Assembly (NCBI GenBank): GCA_026745465.1
Contig: JACYXH010000020.1
Location: 365,001 to 429,000 of the forward strand
Length of the DNA: 64,000 nucleotides
Direction: 5' to 3'
Origin: Lota lota
Lineage: Eukaryota; Chordata; Actinopteri; Gadiformes; Lotidae
The translations under genes were made by a program, and so were the position numbers. Every line of letters starts with the position of its first letter. The first letter of the stretch is position 1. Under the pieces are notes generated by a model. The model saw only the letters and a list, made by a program, of their open reading frames with translations, made no database searches and had not been told where the DNA came from. This document shows positions 1 to 11,666 of this stretch, in pieces.

Positions 1-34
1 ACAGCGCGGTGGGGGGGGTCACACGCAGGCTCAC

Positions 35-157
35 CTTCGTACTGCTTCCAGTAGGCGATCCCCACGGGGCTGATGCTGAACGGCTCGGAGGCCAGGTTCT
101 TGAAGTGGACCACCAGTCTGTCTCCGGCCCGGGCGTGGATCACCGGGCCCTGGATAC
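35..157 (-). CDS. f8: f8-like exon 3
   Basis: The acceptor CACAG|GTATCC is at 158/157 and the donor GAAG|GTGAGC at 35/34. It encodes 41 residues with GPVIHARAGD and GIAYWKQYEG, a cupredoxin-like part of the A1 domain. Confidence 0.82.
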
Positions 158-168
158 CTGTGGGACAC

Positions 169-226
<58 letters not shown>

Positions 227-991
227 GTTTCCATGTAAAGAGACAGGGACTTTGATGGCCATGATGGCTGTTTGAGGGAAGGGCCTTGTAGCCCAGAGGA
301 ATCTACTGTGATTCTAGACTTTACCCTGGAAACAAAATAAAAGTGTGTGATGTCTATTTCATCCACATTATTACGGATGTCTATGTCATGAAAAAAAAAG
401 TCTTAAAATAATAATTAGTGTGTATAGTGCCCTTTACAAATAATCTGTAATAACGTCATGATTGTTGATACATTCAACATTGATGATTAAAACAAATTCA
501 TTAACCGACTAACTAAAACATACTCTGAATATGTTATTTTGAAACATGTTAAGTACACATACCTGCCCAAGCAGGCCGAGGTGTTGGAGTGGAATACGTA
601 GAATCAGTATACTCCCGGTAAACAGCTTTAATGTATTTTTGAGGAACATCCTTGGACCTTAATCTATGAACAAAAAATACATCAAATAATACAACAAATA
701 AAGACGGATTAGCCAGAAGAAAAACATTACGAAAATCCACAATAATGTTGCCTTTAAAAAGAAAGTACGATCATTAAAAGTATGATAACAATAGGTCTAT
801 AATATGCCATGTAGAGCAACATTTCAACACCTTTACCTTTGCTCAGACGTGGATTCGGCGTCGTGCACGAACACATAGTCCCATCCGATCTCCACGGCCG
901 CTATGTAGAAGTGTCTGATGGTCGGCTGAGGCAGCTGCGCCTCGGCAAGCGCGCAGAATAGCGGCAGCCCCAACAACAGCAGAGCTCTCAT
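35..991 (-). CDS. f8: coagulation factor VIII-like gene, first three coding exons (partial)
   Basis: Three exons on the minus strand, 837-991, 563-663 and 35-157, join in phase (155, 101 and 123 nt) with GT-AG borders to give the first 126 residues of a secreted A-domain protein of the factor V/VIII/ceruloplasmin family. Residues 1-18 form a signal peptide (MRALLLLG..., cleavage near ALAEA|QLP). The mature start contains the family pattern FYIAAVEIGWDYV, followed by YREYTD, PRPAWAG, GPVIHA and VHFKNLASEPFSISPVGIAYWK. The 123-nt third exon equals the size I recall for exon 3 in human F8 and F5. AVEIGWDY and TPRPAWAG favour F8; VYREY and VHFKN are also F5-like. Family role: cofactor in the intrinsic clotting pathway, secreted to plasma. 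The gene runs off the left edge. F5 or a hephaestin-like protein are the alternatives. Confidence 0.8.
171..225. repeat. (CA)n microsatellite in f8-like intron 3 flank
   Basis: A near-perfect CA tract of about 55 nt begins about 13 nt upstream (minus strand) of the exon 3 acceptor. In the transcript it reads (GU)n. Confidence 0.95.
563..663 (-). CDS. f8: f8-like exon 2
   Basis: The acceptor reads TTCATAG|A at 664/663 and the donor GGGCAG|GTATGT at 563/562. The exon encodes a segment with KAVYREYTD and PTPRPAWAG, which aligns with the early A1 domain of factor VIII. Confidence 0.8.
837..991 (-). CDS. f8: f8-like exon 1 (signal peptide and first A-domain strand)
   Basis: The ATG at 991-989 opens a hydrophobic leader and the exon ends CAAAG|GTAAAG at 837/836. 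I chose this ATG over the one near 1186 because only this one begins a typical signal peptide and it lies about 60 nt below a TATA-like sequence. The exon ends after two bases of codon 52. Confidence 0.8.
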
Positions 992-1050
992 TGCGATCAA
1001 AAACTCCGACAGGTAGGTGATCAATGGGCTTCCAGTCCCTCGCACAGTGA

Positions 1051-1059
1051 TATTTAAAA
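1051..1059 (-). promoter_or_regulatory. TATA-like box of the f8-like gene
   Basis: On the minus strand the sequence TTTTAAATA lies about 60 nt upstream of the chosen ATG. That leaves room for a start site near 1025 and a short 5' UTR. No transcript evidence is available. Confidence 0.4.
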
Positions 1060-1210
1060 GGGTGGCGTGGGCGCGCGCCGTTAGTGCACGCGTGCGTAAA
1101 ACCAGACCAGACCAACAGACCGACAGGACGCCACGCCATTTTGCCGAGCATATATTTTGACGTCCCACGCGCCCGTGAACATACATGCACGCACAGACAC
1201 GTACTTACAC

Positions 1211-1247
1211 GCACGCACGCACACACACACATACACACACCCACACC

Positions 1248-1336
<89 letters not shown>
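1211..1336. repeat. (CA)n microsatellite upstream of the f8-like promoter
   Basis: About 85 nt of pure CA repeat is preceded by imperfect GCAC/ATAC/CCAC variants. It starts about 150 nt upstream of the TATA-like box. Confidence 0.95.
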
Positions 1337-1342
<6 letters not shown>

Positions 1343-1626
1343 CTTTTTACAACATTGTGGAATAGTAGAGCCATGCCCGTAGGCAGCTATGAGGTACTTT
1401 TTTTTAGAGCTAAAAATAAAAGTGGAAACTAATTATGGAAACTAAAAATCTGCGGTTGAGAAGTTCTCCGAGATGAGTGCATGCTTTAGTCATTTTAGAC
1501 TTGTTACTTTGCATCCGCCCCGAATACCAATTATATTAATCAGCTCCACCTCGTCTAAAACACAGCGAGACATAACCATTGAACGTTCACTGTTGCATCA
1601 GTTATGATTGGCTTGTCCATGCTAGA

Positions 1627-1695
1627 CAGAAAGACAGACAGAGAGACAGAGAGACAGAGAGACAGATAGATAGATGGATAGACAGATAGACAGAT
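1627..1695. repeat. (GACA/GATA)n microsatellite
   Basis: Interrupted GACAGA and GATAGA tetranucleotide units run for about 70 nt. Confidence 0.85.
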
Positions 1696-1897
1696 CAATA
1701 CTTTTTTAAATATAGGCAGACAAAGGCACGAATGAGTAAGATTAAGATGAAGAATCTACAGAGCTCTAACTTACTATAATTATGGTGAAAATAGGAAAAC
1801 AGAAGCTGTAGTGTCAGAGAGGAAATCACACTGCTTTTGCAAAAACATCAGTGATGCAAATAATATTAGTACCGGAATCAAATTTGTCAATACAACG

Positions 1898-1971
<74 letters not shown>
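1898..1971. repeat. 74-nt uninterrupted poly(C) tract
   Basis: Positions 1898-1971 are all C on the plus strand, followed by an ATACACA-rich tail. A C/G homopolymer this long is rare and could also reflect an assembly or base-calling artefact. Confidence 0.95.
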
Positions 1972-3593
1972 ATACACATACACCCACACACACACATACA
2001 CACACATTTACGGTTACAGATTCTGAGATAATTTCAGTGGCAGGAAGTCTTACACTTTACTGTAATTGACTGGCTTGTATTAATACCTCAGCATTAAGGA
2101 CCTGAGCTGATCAGCAGATCAGAAAGGTGGATATAACATGTGTGGAATTGGATAGATAGATAGATAGATAGCCAAACATAATAATGCTTGACAGAATGTC
2201 TGAAACTCTAAGAATTGATATTAGGAAGTGGTTTTGGGTTACTCAAACTCAAATGCACCCAATGAGTTCATACGTTAAAGTGAAAGCAAAGTAAGCTTTT
2301 CCCCCCTCTTGTGGTTGTTGATAACTACTGCAGGCGTTCTACAGATAAACGAGCTCTAGGTTTAGAAAGGTTTAGGTTACAAACGTTTCACTTCATAGAA
2401 ACCATTCACCGTTCAAAATAACACAATCCACACAACTATGACTGGCAATGGTAACTGCATATTTACACAAATATTAGTATAATTTATCTTCATAAGAAAG
2501 TATAATTTTGTCAGATGTAGTTTGTATATTGTATACTTATTGATAATGATGATAATACTTATAATACTGACACTACTACTACTACTACTACTACTAATAT
2601 TAGTATTAATTATTATTACTATAATTACTTTATTATTATTATTGTATTCTTTTTGTTATTATATAAATTAATCAAACTTTTAACCTAGGAATATCCCCCC
2701 AACATGGAAAATGGTAAATTGGGAAAAGGCACTATAGTAGCCGACATTTTTAGAGACTACACTGCTTCCCATTTGAATATGGCAGAAACTACAGGGGGGC
2801 TGAATAAGTAGAGGTATGAACACAATCAAAACTCTGGACTTTGACTTAAGTGCAGCCACACAGAGATTTCTGAGTAAACACTGAGCAAAGAGAAGTCTAT
2901 ACTCAGTAAAGGAGTGTTTTCCCATCAAAAGGCAGGAATGAACGGTATATAGGAAGGAATATAACGGTACAAAATGTGAAGACCGACCAAGTTTAAAAAA
3001 AAAAAAACCTAGACAGCTGCCAACTGAAAAACATGTAGAGTCTGCTGGTAAAACACCAACAAGCACAACGAAAAACCAAAGTGCAAATAATGCAACACAG
3101 ACAAGGGGAGATATGAAACACCAACATAATAAAGTATACATTAAATAAATACTTCATTGTAATACATGCGTCTCCCGCTTCATATTTTTGCGTTGTGCCG
3201 TTTATTGGGTGTGGATTTGATTTGGTGGGTTAATTGCATGGAATTGACTCGATATAGCCAAACACATATGAAATAAAATACATGTTAGCAGTGTACTGTA
3301 TCATATATATTATTCTGATAGATAACGTGTATGTACGCTGCAAGGGAAAAAAGACAATATGTTGCAATCATTGCCCTGTGATGCTGTTGAAATTCACAGG
3401 ACACATTGAGCCAACTCTGAACACAGACTTGTTGCTTCGGAACATCCCCTGGGTGTGAAGTCCAGTTCCTCTAAGCAACACCTGCTGTTGGCAACATAAC
3501 CTTTAAAAGAATATTAACGAAAAAGATAAAACCATGATCTGATTTCAGCACAATAAATATAAAAAAATACAGTCGTGTATAGGTTTAAAATAA

Positions 3594-3599
3594 TTTATT
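3594..3599 (-). terminator. candidate poly(A) signal of pmt
   Basis: AATAAA on the minus strand, about 320 nt downstream of the pmt stop codon. A second AATAAA-like hexamer lies near 3667-3672, and either could serve. Confidence 0.35.
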
Positions 3600-3921
3600 C
3601 CAACAATAATTTGTCATGTTTTAGGTAATTAGAATACAGATTTGTCAGAATTGAAACATCCTGATATATTTATTTGAACCTTCCTACCTATGAACTCAAG
3701 GACCAGGAAAATGCAATTTGAGATTGTCCTGCACAACATCCCTGTAACTCAGGGTCTTACAAAACAAACAATGGTGTCCTGTATTATAACTGTTGACTGA
3801 TCTGCCCGACATGGGTCAAGGCACATCACACATCACCGACATCGGGTGGAAAAACTCAAAGTGTTCCGTCTCTTCTTCTGTTGACTTCCTTCCTCCTCCT
3901 CCTCCTCCTCCCGTCTCTGAC

Positions 3922-4032
3922 TCAGTCTTTGGTTGCGTAGAAGAGCCCCCATCGCTGGTCTCCCATGTTGCAGCGCTGCAGTTTGTCACTCCAGCCGTTG
4001 ACTATCGCAAGGTAGTCCTCCTCCGAGAACTC
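3922..4032 (-). CDS. pmt: pmt exon 11 (C terminus and stop)
   Basis: Acceptor TGTGTAG|GAGTTC. The exon ends with [11 protein letters not shown] and TGA at 3924-3922. QRWG and the ATKD-type end are characteristic of the PMT family. Confidence 0.95.
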   Translation of the reverse strand, partial: EFSEEDYLAIVNGWSDKLQRCNMGDQRWGLFYATKD

Positions 4033-4351
4033 CTACACAGGAGGGAGGACACAGGGCCATCAGGCACACAGGCAGAGAGGACCGCCTGGTCATCCATCAC
4101 TCTGTCCGTCCATCGGCCCCTCATCCAGCCATCTGTTCAGCCTTGATCATTGATGCATTTCAACTGCAGCATGAGCCAGAGTCCACATGGGACAATAAAG
4201 TATATTGAATTGAATCATCCATCTATTCAACCATCCATCCATCCATCCATCCATCCATCCAGTTATGCAGCATTGAGTTATAATGTGTTTGTGTGTCTGT
4301 TGTGTGTGTCTGTCGTTGTAGTGTCTGTGTGTGTGTGTCTCTCTCACTCAC

Positions 4352-4393
<42 letters not shown>

Positions 4394-7300
4394 TGTGTAT
4401 GTGAATGCGAGGGGTGTGAATGTGCGCTGTTTGCTACAGGTACATGTATACATAACCAGTTATGTATACATGGTAGCATCCTCTGGCAGGTGGCTCTGCA
4501 CGTGTGACCTACCGCGATGTACTCTCCTTTGATGGCCTCTGCTCTCTCCAGCTCTGTCTGGATGACTTGGATGAACTGGGCAGTCCTGTCCTCCGCCCGC
4601 ACGCTGCAGAAACCAGCCTCTTCAATAAACTACGGAGGCAGGTTGGACACACAGTCACACAGTCGCACAGTTAAGAATACCAATCCAATGTGAAAACATA
4701 GACGGCCATTGTGGGATTATCCAACTGTTAGTTGGAGAATATCATAAAGTCACTTATATATATGCAACACGGTGTGTGTTGTGTATAGATGCAATTTTTA
4801 AATGCACATTTGATTTATTTGCAAATTAAATTAAATGAAGATATGCACATTTATTTCTATATTTCTATTGCCATACCTTTCGTGTTTGTACGTGTAATAT
4901 ATATTTCTTATTTTTCCTGACATTTATTTATTTATTTACTTATTTACGTAGATGTTCTCTCAACTTCTTGGTGCAAAGCAATTGTTGTGACAGAAACTAT
5001 TTCCCCCGGGTACCAATAAAGGAACGGACACCTATGTATCCAGCATTGTGTCTACCTTGCCGTACTGCTCGGGTGTGTAGAGGACGTAGCCCCTCTGTTG
5101 GATGTAGTCCTGGAAGGAAGGGGTCCAGGGCTTCTCTCCGCAGCAGTAGTCGCTGATCAGCAGCTGGCCTCCTGGTCTCAGCCACGACTGGACAAGGGGG
5201 AATCATGAGTGGGTGATGGGGTGAATGAGAGGAACGAGTGGAGGGCTTTCGTTGGGGGCAGTGGCTGGAAAAATACATTTGAGTGCATGCAGTTTATTGG
5301 CATATTTGGGCCGTTAATTGAAGCTCGATGACACACTGATGGGCGAAGTTAAGGGCATGTGGATATTATATTAGCAGTGATCTTATCTCTATAAACAGAT
5401 ATCGGCATATTAATGCAGAATCGCTACCAACATATTTTGGTATCAGAAGCGCTCTGGTTTACGTTTGTAGTACGTTTGTAGTCCGAGTAGTATTGACCAA
5501 TCACGTTTGAGCGGGCATTAGTTGTACGCAGGTGAACAGTTCGCGAGGAGAGCAACAATGGCGGAAAAACAATCAAAGCTGGTAAAAAGCTATTGGCTAT
5601 CAGACGATAGCCAATGGCTTTTTATCAGCTTTGATCTCTGTTCAGAGATCGGCCGAAATGCCGTCCGGACCTGAAACACCGCCAGAAACGCATTGAAAAC
5701 AATGACCGACGCACAGAAGAGCAAGTCTTTGTCCGGATATCCGTAAACCATTATCCGGCTACACCGGAACCCCCAGAAATAGTGCCCGTCCCCAGAGGTA
5801 AATCCTCGTCGGACGAAAGCCGATGGTTTCCGAGTAAGGCTACTCCCACTCCATACTCCTTGTTTGTGTGTGTGTTGAGGGGGTGGGGGTGGGGGTGGGG
5901 GGGGTGGTCATGCATGGGACTCACGCGGAAGCGTTTGAAGAGGGCCAGCTTGTCGTCGATGTGGAGGATAGTGTCTCGGCTGTAGATGACGTCGAAGGAG
6001 CCCTCTTCGAAGGAGCGCTTGGTGGCGTCGGCCACCTCAAAGTGGACCTGATGCAGGGGGAGGGGTCAGCCCGGGATTAGATATGTTAATATGTTAATAT
6101 GGAGATAGTGCGAGACAGAGGTAATATGACGCCCATAACATGTACATAAAACTGGCAATCCTGAACCTAACTTTAGTCTTACTCAGTTTACGTCTTATGT
6201 TGACATCCCAATCTGTCTTTGCTGTTTGCTGTTGGCTTTTTGGTCTGAGACTCAACCTTGAGTCATAAAGTTCAAGGGAACAACCATTAAGTTATGGTTA
6301 ACCAAAACCAAAACAATACCACAGAGGGTTGAGGTGTGTTGCCATGAATCAATCATAGATTCACTGTTAACCCTACGCAACTACTGTAATGAATCAACAT
6401 TTAACTCAATGTATCATGTATATTCAAGTTAGGAATTATACAAAGTAGCATGAATACACACGATGTTGTAATACACTTGTCGACAGCCTTTTGAATAGAG
6501 AGTAGAAATAAAAATAAATCTGGAGTCACCAATCCTGTTTTTTTGGTTTACTGTGGTGGTCTTTGTACGTATTACATATAAGGTGAGTGTGACATCCTGG
6601 CTGTTCATAATAATAGGTGGTGTATGTGGTGTATGGGGTGTATGCAGTGTATACAATGCCCTACGTTGACCCCTGAGCACAGCATGACTCACCATTGGCA
6701 GCTTCTCATCGATTGCCCTCTCCATAGCGATTTCCACCATGTTTTCAGACAGGTCCAGTCCTAGCACCTCCACTCCAAACATCTGAAAACCACACGGACA
6801 ATAATCGTAACCGCCAGACATCTCACTTTAGCTCTGGCCATTGTCATATTTATCCACAAAATACTTTTGTCTGGACTTGAAGTATGTGGAAGTAATCTCG
6901 ATATTGAAACATTTTGAAAAGGGGACAAATAGTTACAAAAGAGTGACAAATAGCATGCAGTAAATAAGCAATAAAGGTGTATGGTTGAACACAAATATCC
7001 AGCTGGAGAATAACTTTGTTTCCATTCACAATAAACGTAGCTAAAATGAATCTAAACAATGACAAAAGAGTGCATTGATAATGAAATCCATATACGTTGT
7101 ACCTTATGACGTTGCATTGTAGGGTGTATAATTATACCTAAATCCTATTTATTATCATATGAAATGACGACAGCATGGGTTGATAGTGTAATGGGAAAAT
7201 CTATGTGTTGTAGGTTTTTCCCTGTTTTTATATGAGCTTTCTCATGGTGTGTTATCTAGCCCCACTGTATTGTTTTCCCATATGAACTGAGGCCCAGTAA

Positions 7301-10106
7301 CTGCTTGGTCACAATTGGCGGTCTTATCTGCCGGTCCTAACTGTCCACCAACAAACAGAGTTTGCGCGTATTGGCAACAATGCTGGGGCCTCTGGCCTTC
7401 AGGTAAACATCTCCCTCCTTTGACGGAAGGAACATAGCATTGTGGGGAGGGGGTGAAACTGTGTCAAAAGGCTCTGTGAAACCGGGCTCACTCTGCTAGA
7501 GAGGAGACTGGTGTACGCATACAATAAAGAGGTTTTCTTTCTACAACTATTGTGCGCTTTTTTTGGCATTTAGAAGTCTCATCTGTCCTAGACGCAATAT
7601 CTTGCCACGACACTAAGTGCCGTACCTTTGCCATGTAGAAGTTGCCCCCACCAATGCCACAACCAACGTCAAGAACCTTCTGGCCAGGCTTCAAGTTTAA
7701 CAGGTCCACAAACTCCTGTAAAAAACAAATAAAGAAACATTGAATTCCTAATCCAGCAAGAGCGGTTTCGGTAGATAATATGTAGAGAAGAGAAGCGGGG
7801 GATCCTTGCACGTAGACTCACTTCAAATGTGTTCCTGCGTCAAACAGATTCAAATTGTTAAACAGGTTTTACGATACACGAAGAAATGTTGCTACTGTTG
7901 TAATAACGGTGCGGCAACTTATCCTTGCTTAAGGAAAGAGTTCCATTAAACCTTAAGGCACTGACATGTTTGAAATTCACACCAAATCCGAGTGGCACAT
8001 TGGACTTTAATCGCCAAGTGAATGATTGCGTCTCATCTCACTACGACTCACATTAATAGACCAACATCCCCAGCATCACAGTGACTACACTGTAATCGGA
8101 AATCTGCGCGTTCGGCGACACTTCGACGTGGTTTGAAGTATACCTTTAGAGTACCGTGGGCGGAGAACTTGGATCACTAGACGTGATCGTTGTGTGCAGG
8201 ACGTGCTCACACATCCCACGGGTTTCAGTTTGTGCATCTGGTTAAGGTTACCTTGGTTGTGTTGAGGCCTCCTGTGCTGACGAAGCCGGCCCCAAACATC
8301 TTCTCGTAGCGCAGGATGCCCCGCCGTGTGTACTGCTTGTTATCCAGGAACTGCTGGAAGGTGAGGAAGCCATCCTGTGTGACCTGGGGACGGGGAACCT
8401 TCTCCAGCAGCCAGCAGATCTGGTTCTGGTTCTTCTTCATCTGCACAATGGAGGAGGGGATGTGGAGGAGGAGGAGGGGGATGTGGAGGAGGAGGAAGAG
8501 GAGCAGGAAGGGGGATGTGGAGGAGGAGGAGAGGATGTAGAGGAGGATGTGGAGGTGGAGGAGGAGGAGGAGGGGGATGTGGAGGAGGAGGAGGGGGATG
8601 TGGAGGAGAAGGAGGAGGGGGATGTGGAGGAGGAGGAAGAGGGGATGTGGAGGAGGAGGAGCAGGAGGAGGAGGAGAAGGAGGAGCAGGAGGAGGAGGAG
8701 GATGAGGGAGAGGGGGAGGGGATGTGGAGGATGTGGAGAAGGAGGAGCACAAAGAAAGATAATGGGATAATGAAAAAAAATAGATGAAAATGGAGATGGA
8801 GATGGGGCAAAGATGTGGGGAGTGTTAGGGAAAGCTCAAACATAATGCAAACATATGAATTGTACAGGAGTTGTATAGCGAAGGGGGACGTTTATTTTGT
8901 AGTTTGTGTGTGTACTGTGCATGTATGAATGGTTGAACACACTCACCACTTAACCTGGACCAGGCTGCTGTAGGTTTGGGGCTAATCTTAGGATTTGCAT
9001 TTCTTGAAAACATAAAATGTTAATAATCAGCTAATCAGCTATACCTTAACGTAGGTCTGAACCTTTTTCGTCAGAACAATGTCAAAACCAAACTTCTGCT
9101 CCGCCTCGGGCTCCGTCCACTGTGCCGACGTGATCAGGTGGCTGTACTGAGCCTGGCTCCGGTAGTGCGTGGGGTTGAAGTCCCTCTTACAATCACCTGG
9201 GCAGAGTGGGGGCCACTTTGAATAGAAGGCTCATCGTGACCATGCAACCACATTGCACTTGACTCTGCGATACTGTACTGCTAAACTATAGCAAGGTAAG
9301 AGTACATCTAATTATAACAAACAAACATCTTGCAATAGCCAGCTCCTCACCAGAGGTGGTGCTGTTGCCGTGGTTTAATCTGAGTGGTTGCTTACTCTTT
9401 AAATGAATCAGAACAATTATTAGAAACATCTGAATAGGTCAAGTGTGAATACGGAGATGTCTGGCCTCAGTGCATTAAGGCGATGATGTGACACTGTGTT
9501 GTGTGTGTGTCCTCAGTCCTTGTACCTGACTGTGTTGTGTGTGTGTGTCCTCAGTCCTTGTACCTGACTGTGTTGTGTGTGTGTGTGTCCTCAGTCCTGG
9601 TACCTGACTGTGTTGTGTGTGTGTGTGTGTCCTCAGTCCTGACTGTGTTGTGTGTGTGTGTGTGTCCTCAGTCCTGGTACCTGACTGTGTTGTGTGTGTG
9701 TGTGTGTCCTCAGTCCTGGTATCTGACTTTGTTGTGTTGTGTGTGTCCTCAGTCCTTGTACCTGACTGTGTTGTGTGTGTGTGTGTCCTCAGTCCTTGTA
9801 CCTGACTGTGTTGCGTGTGTGTGTGTCCTCAGTCCTGGTACCTGACTGTGTTGTGTGTGTGTGTCCTCAGTCCTGGTACCTGACTGTGTTGTGTGTGTGT
9901 GTGTGTCCTCAGTCCTGATACCTGACTGTGTTGTGTGTGTGTGTCCTCAGTCCTGGTACCTGACTGTGTTGTGTGTGTGTGTCCTCAGTCCTGGCATCTG
10001 ACTGTGTTGTGTGTGTGTGTGTCCTCAGTCCTGACTGTGTTGTGTGTGTGTCCTCAGTCCTGGTACCTGACTGTGTTGTGTGTGTGTGTCCTCAGTCCTG
10101 ACTGTG

Positions 10107-10145
<39 letters not shown>

Positions 10146-10361
10146 ATCAGTCCTTGTACCTGGCTGTGTTGTGTGTGTGTCCTCAGTCCTGGTACCTGAC
10201 TGTATTGTGTGTGTGTGTGTCCTCGGTCCTGACTGTGTTGTGTGTGTGTGTGTGTGTCCTCGGTCCTGGTACCTGACTGTGTTGTGTGTGTGTGTGTGTC
10301 CTCAGTCCTGGTACCTGACTGTGTTGTGTGTGTGTGTGTGTGTCCTCGGTCCTGACTGTGT

Positions 10362-10392
<31 letters not shown>

Positions 10393-11207
10393 TCGGTCCT
10401 GGTACCTGACTGTATTGTGTGTGTGTGTGTGTGTGTCCTCGGTCCTGGTACCTGACTGTGTTGTGTGTGTGTGTGTGTCCTCAGTCCTGGTACCTGACTG
10501 TGTTGTGTGTGTGTGTGTGTGTCCTCGGTCCTGGTACCTGACTGGTGGTTGCAGGACTCCCTGAAGAAGAGGAAGCCACCGGGGGCCAGCCAGCTCAACA
10601 TCTTCTCCACCAGACGGCCCAGCTCCTCGTCACTCAGGTACATGAGGAGCCAGTTGGAGAAGATCACGCTGTAGCTGTTGGAGAACGCCGAGGGTGTGGG
10701 GTTAGCGTAAGACACATGTGATGGAGCAATTCCCACTCTTCTGTTGTATTGCATTCCCAATGTGTACAGTTACAAAGTCTATATCTGTTTCAAAATTCTT
10801 CTAAATTGTACATATTTGGGGCAATATAGATACCATTCCATACAAAGTAATATACATATACACATACACATATACAAAACATTTATTTGCAATAAATTGA
10901 CATTGAAGCAATATTGTACAATGCAGAAATTGTGGAAATTCCTATTGCTGTCCTATTTTTATTCAGAATTTGTGATCATTGTTGAATCGTTAGTCTGCAG
11001 TCACGTTTTTCTGACATCACCATACCTGTTTGAGGAGAACTCAAGTTTTGTGACATCGGCTTGGAGAAAAGAAGCGTTGCTATGGTGACCATTTTCTTGT
11101 CTGTTTTTCTCAATGAAGTTTTCCATGAAGTCAACAGCTGTCACATGGTCAGCGCTGGCTAGCAGGTGGCTGGTGAACCGCCTAGCGACACAGAAGGGAA
11201 TGGTTAG

Positions 11208-11240
<33 letters not shown>

Positions 11241-11635
11241 GAGTTGAACAAGTGGTGTTTTTGGTTTGAGGCTGATAGAACTCATCTAATGCTTGGATGG
11301 GTTCTATCTAGTGTCTAACGGGGTTATGCTATCTGGCCAGACACATACTTGGAAGGGAAACATTTGATTTGATTTCATAGATTGTTAGCTGAGTTTTGAG
11401 TTAGACTTGAGATACCTCCCGACTGTGTCTCTTCTATTTTGGCGTGTGTTCTTTGATTTCACCATGACGTATTTTGTCTGCCTTAATAGGATTTTCTGCT
11501 GTTTTACTACCATGTGGTGTGACGTCAAGAACTTCACCTCCCTAGAGGGTATGTCCCTTCTCAAGATCTTTCCCTATGTCTAATGGGGTTTCCTGTACAT
11601 TTTTGGGCTGTGACTATCTGTGTGTGTGTGTGTGT

Positions 11636-11666
<31 letters not shown>

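Larger units (their letters stand above)
1340..3590. other. intergenic region between pmt (3' end) and f8-like (5' end)
   Basis: AT-rich sequence with short GATA (2154-2171) and ACT (2572-2597) arrays and an A-run near 2996-3008. A 153-codon minus-strand open frame at 2680-3141 has no recognisable domain, and I do not call it a gene. No other structure was seen. Confidence 0.6.

Noticed and set aside
2680-3141. 153-codon minus-strand open frame between pmt and f8
   Set aside because: Composition is hydrophobic and Cys-rich with a poly-Phe run from an A-tract, there is no domain or splice context, and the region is AT-rich intergenic DNA.
8225-8843. Long Pro/Ser- and Glu/Gly-rich frames around pmt exon 5
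   Set aside because: They are read-through of the purine minisatellite. Only 8252-8440 is a real exon.
9501-10564. Cys/Val-rich plus-strand frames across pmt intron 3
   Set aside because: They are translations of the GT-rich minisatellite on the strand opposite pmt.
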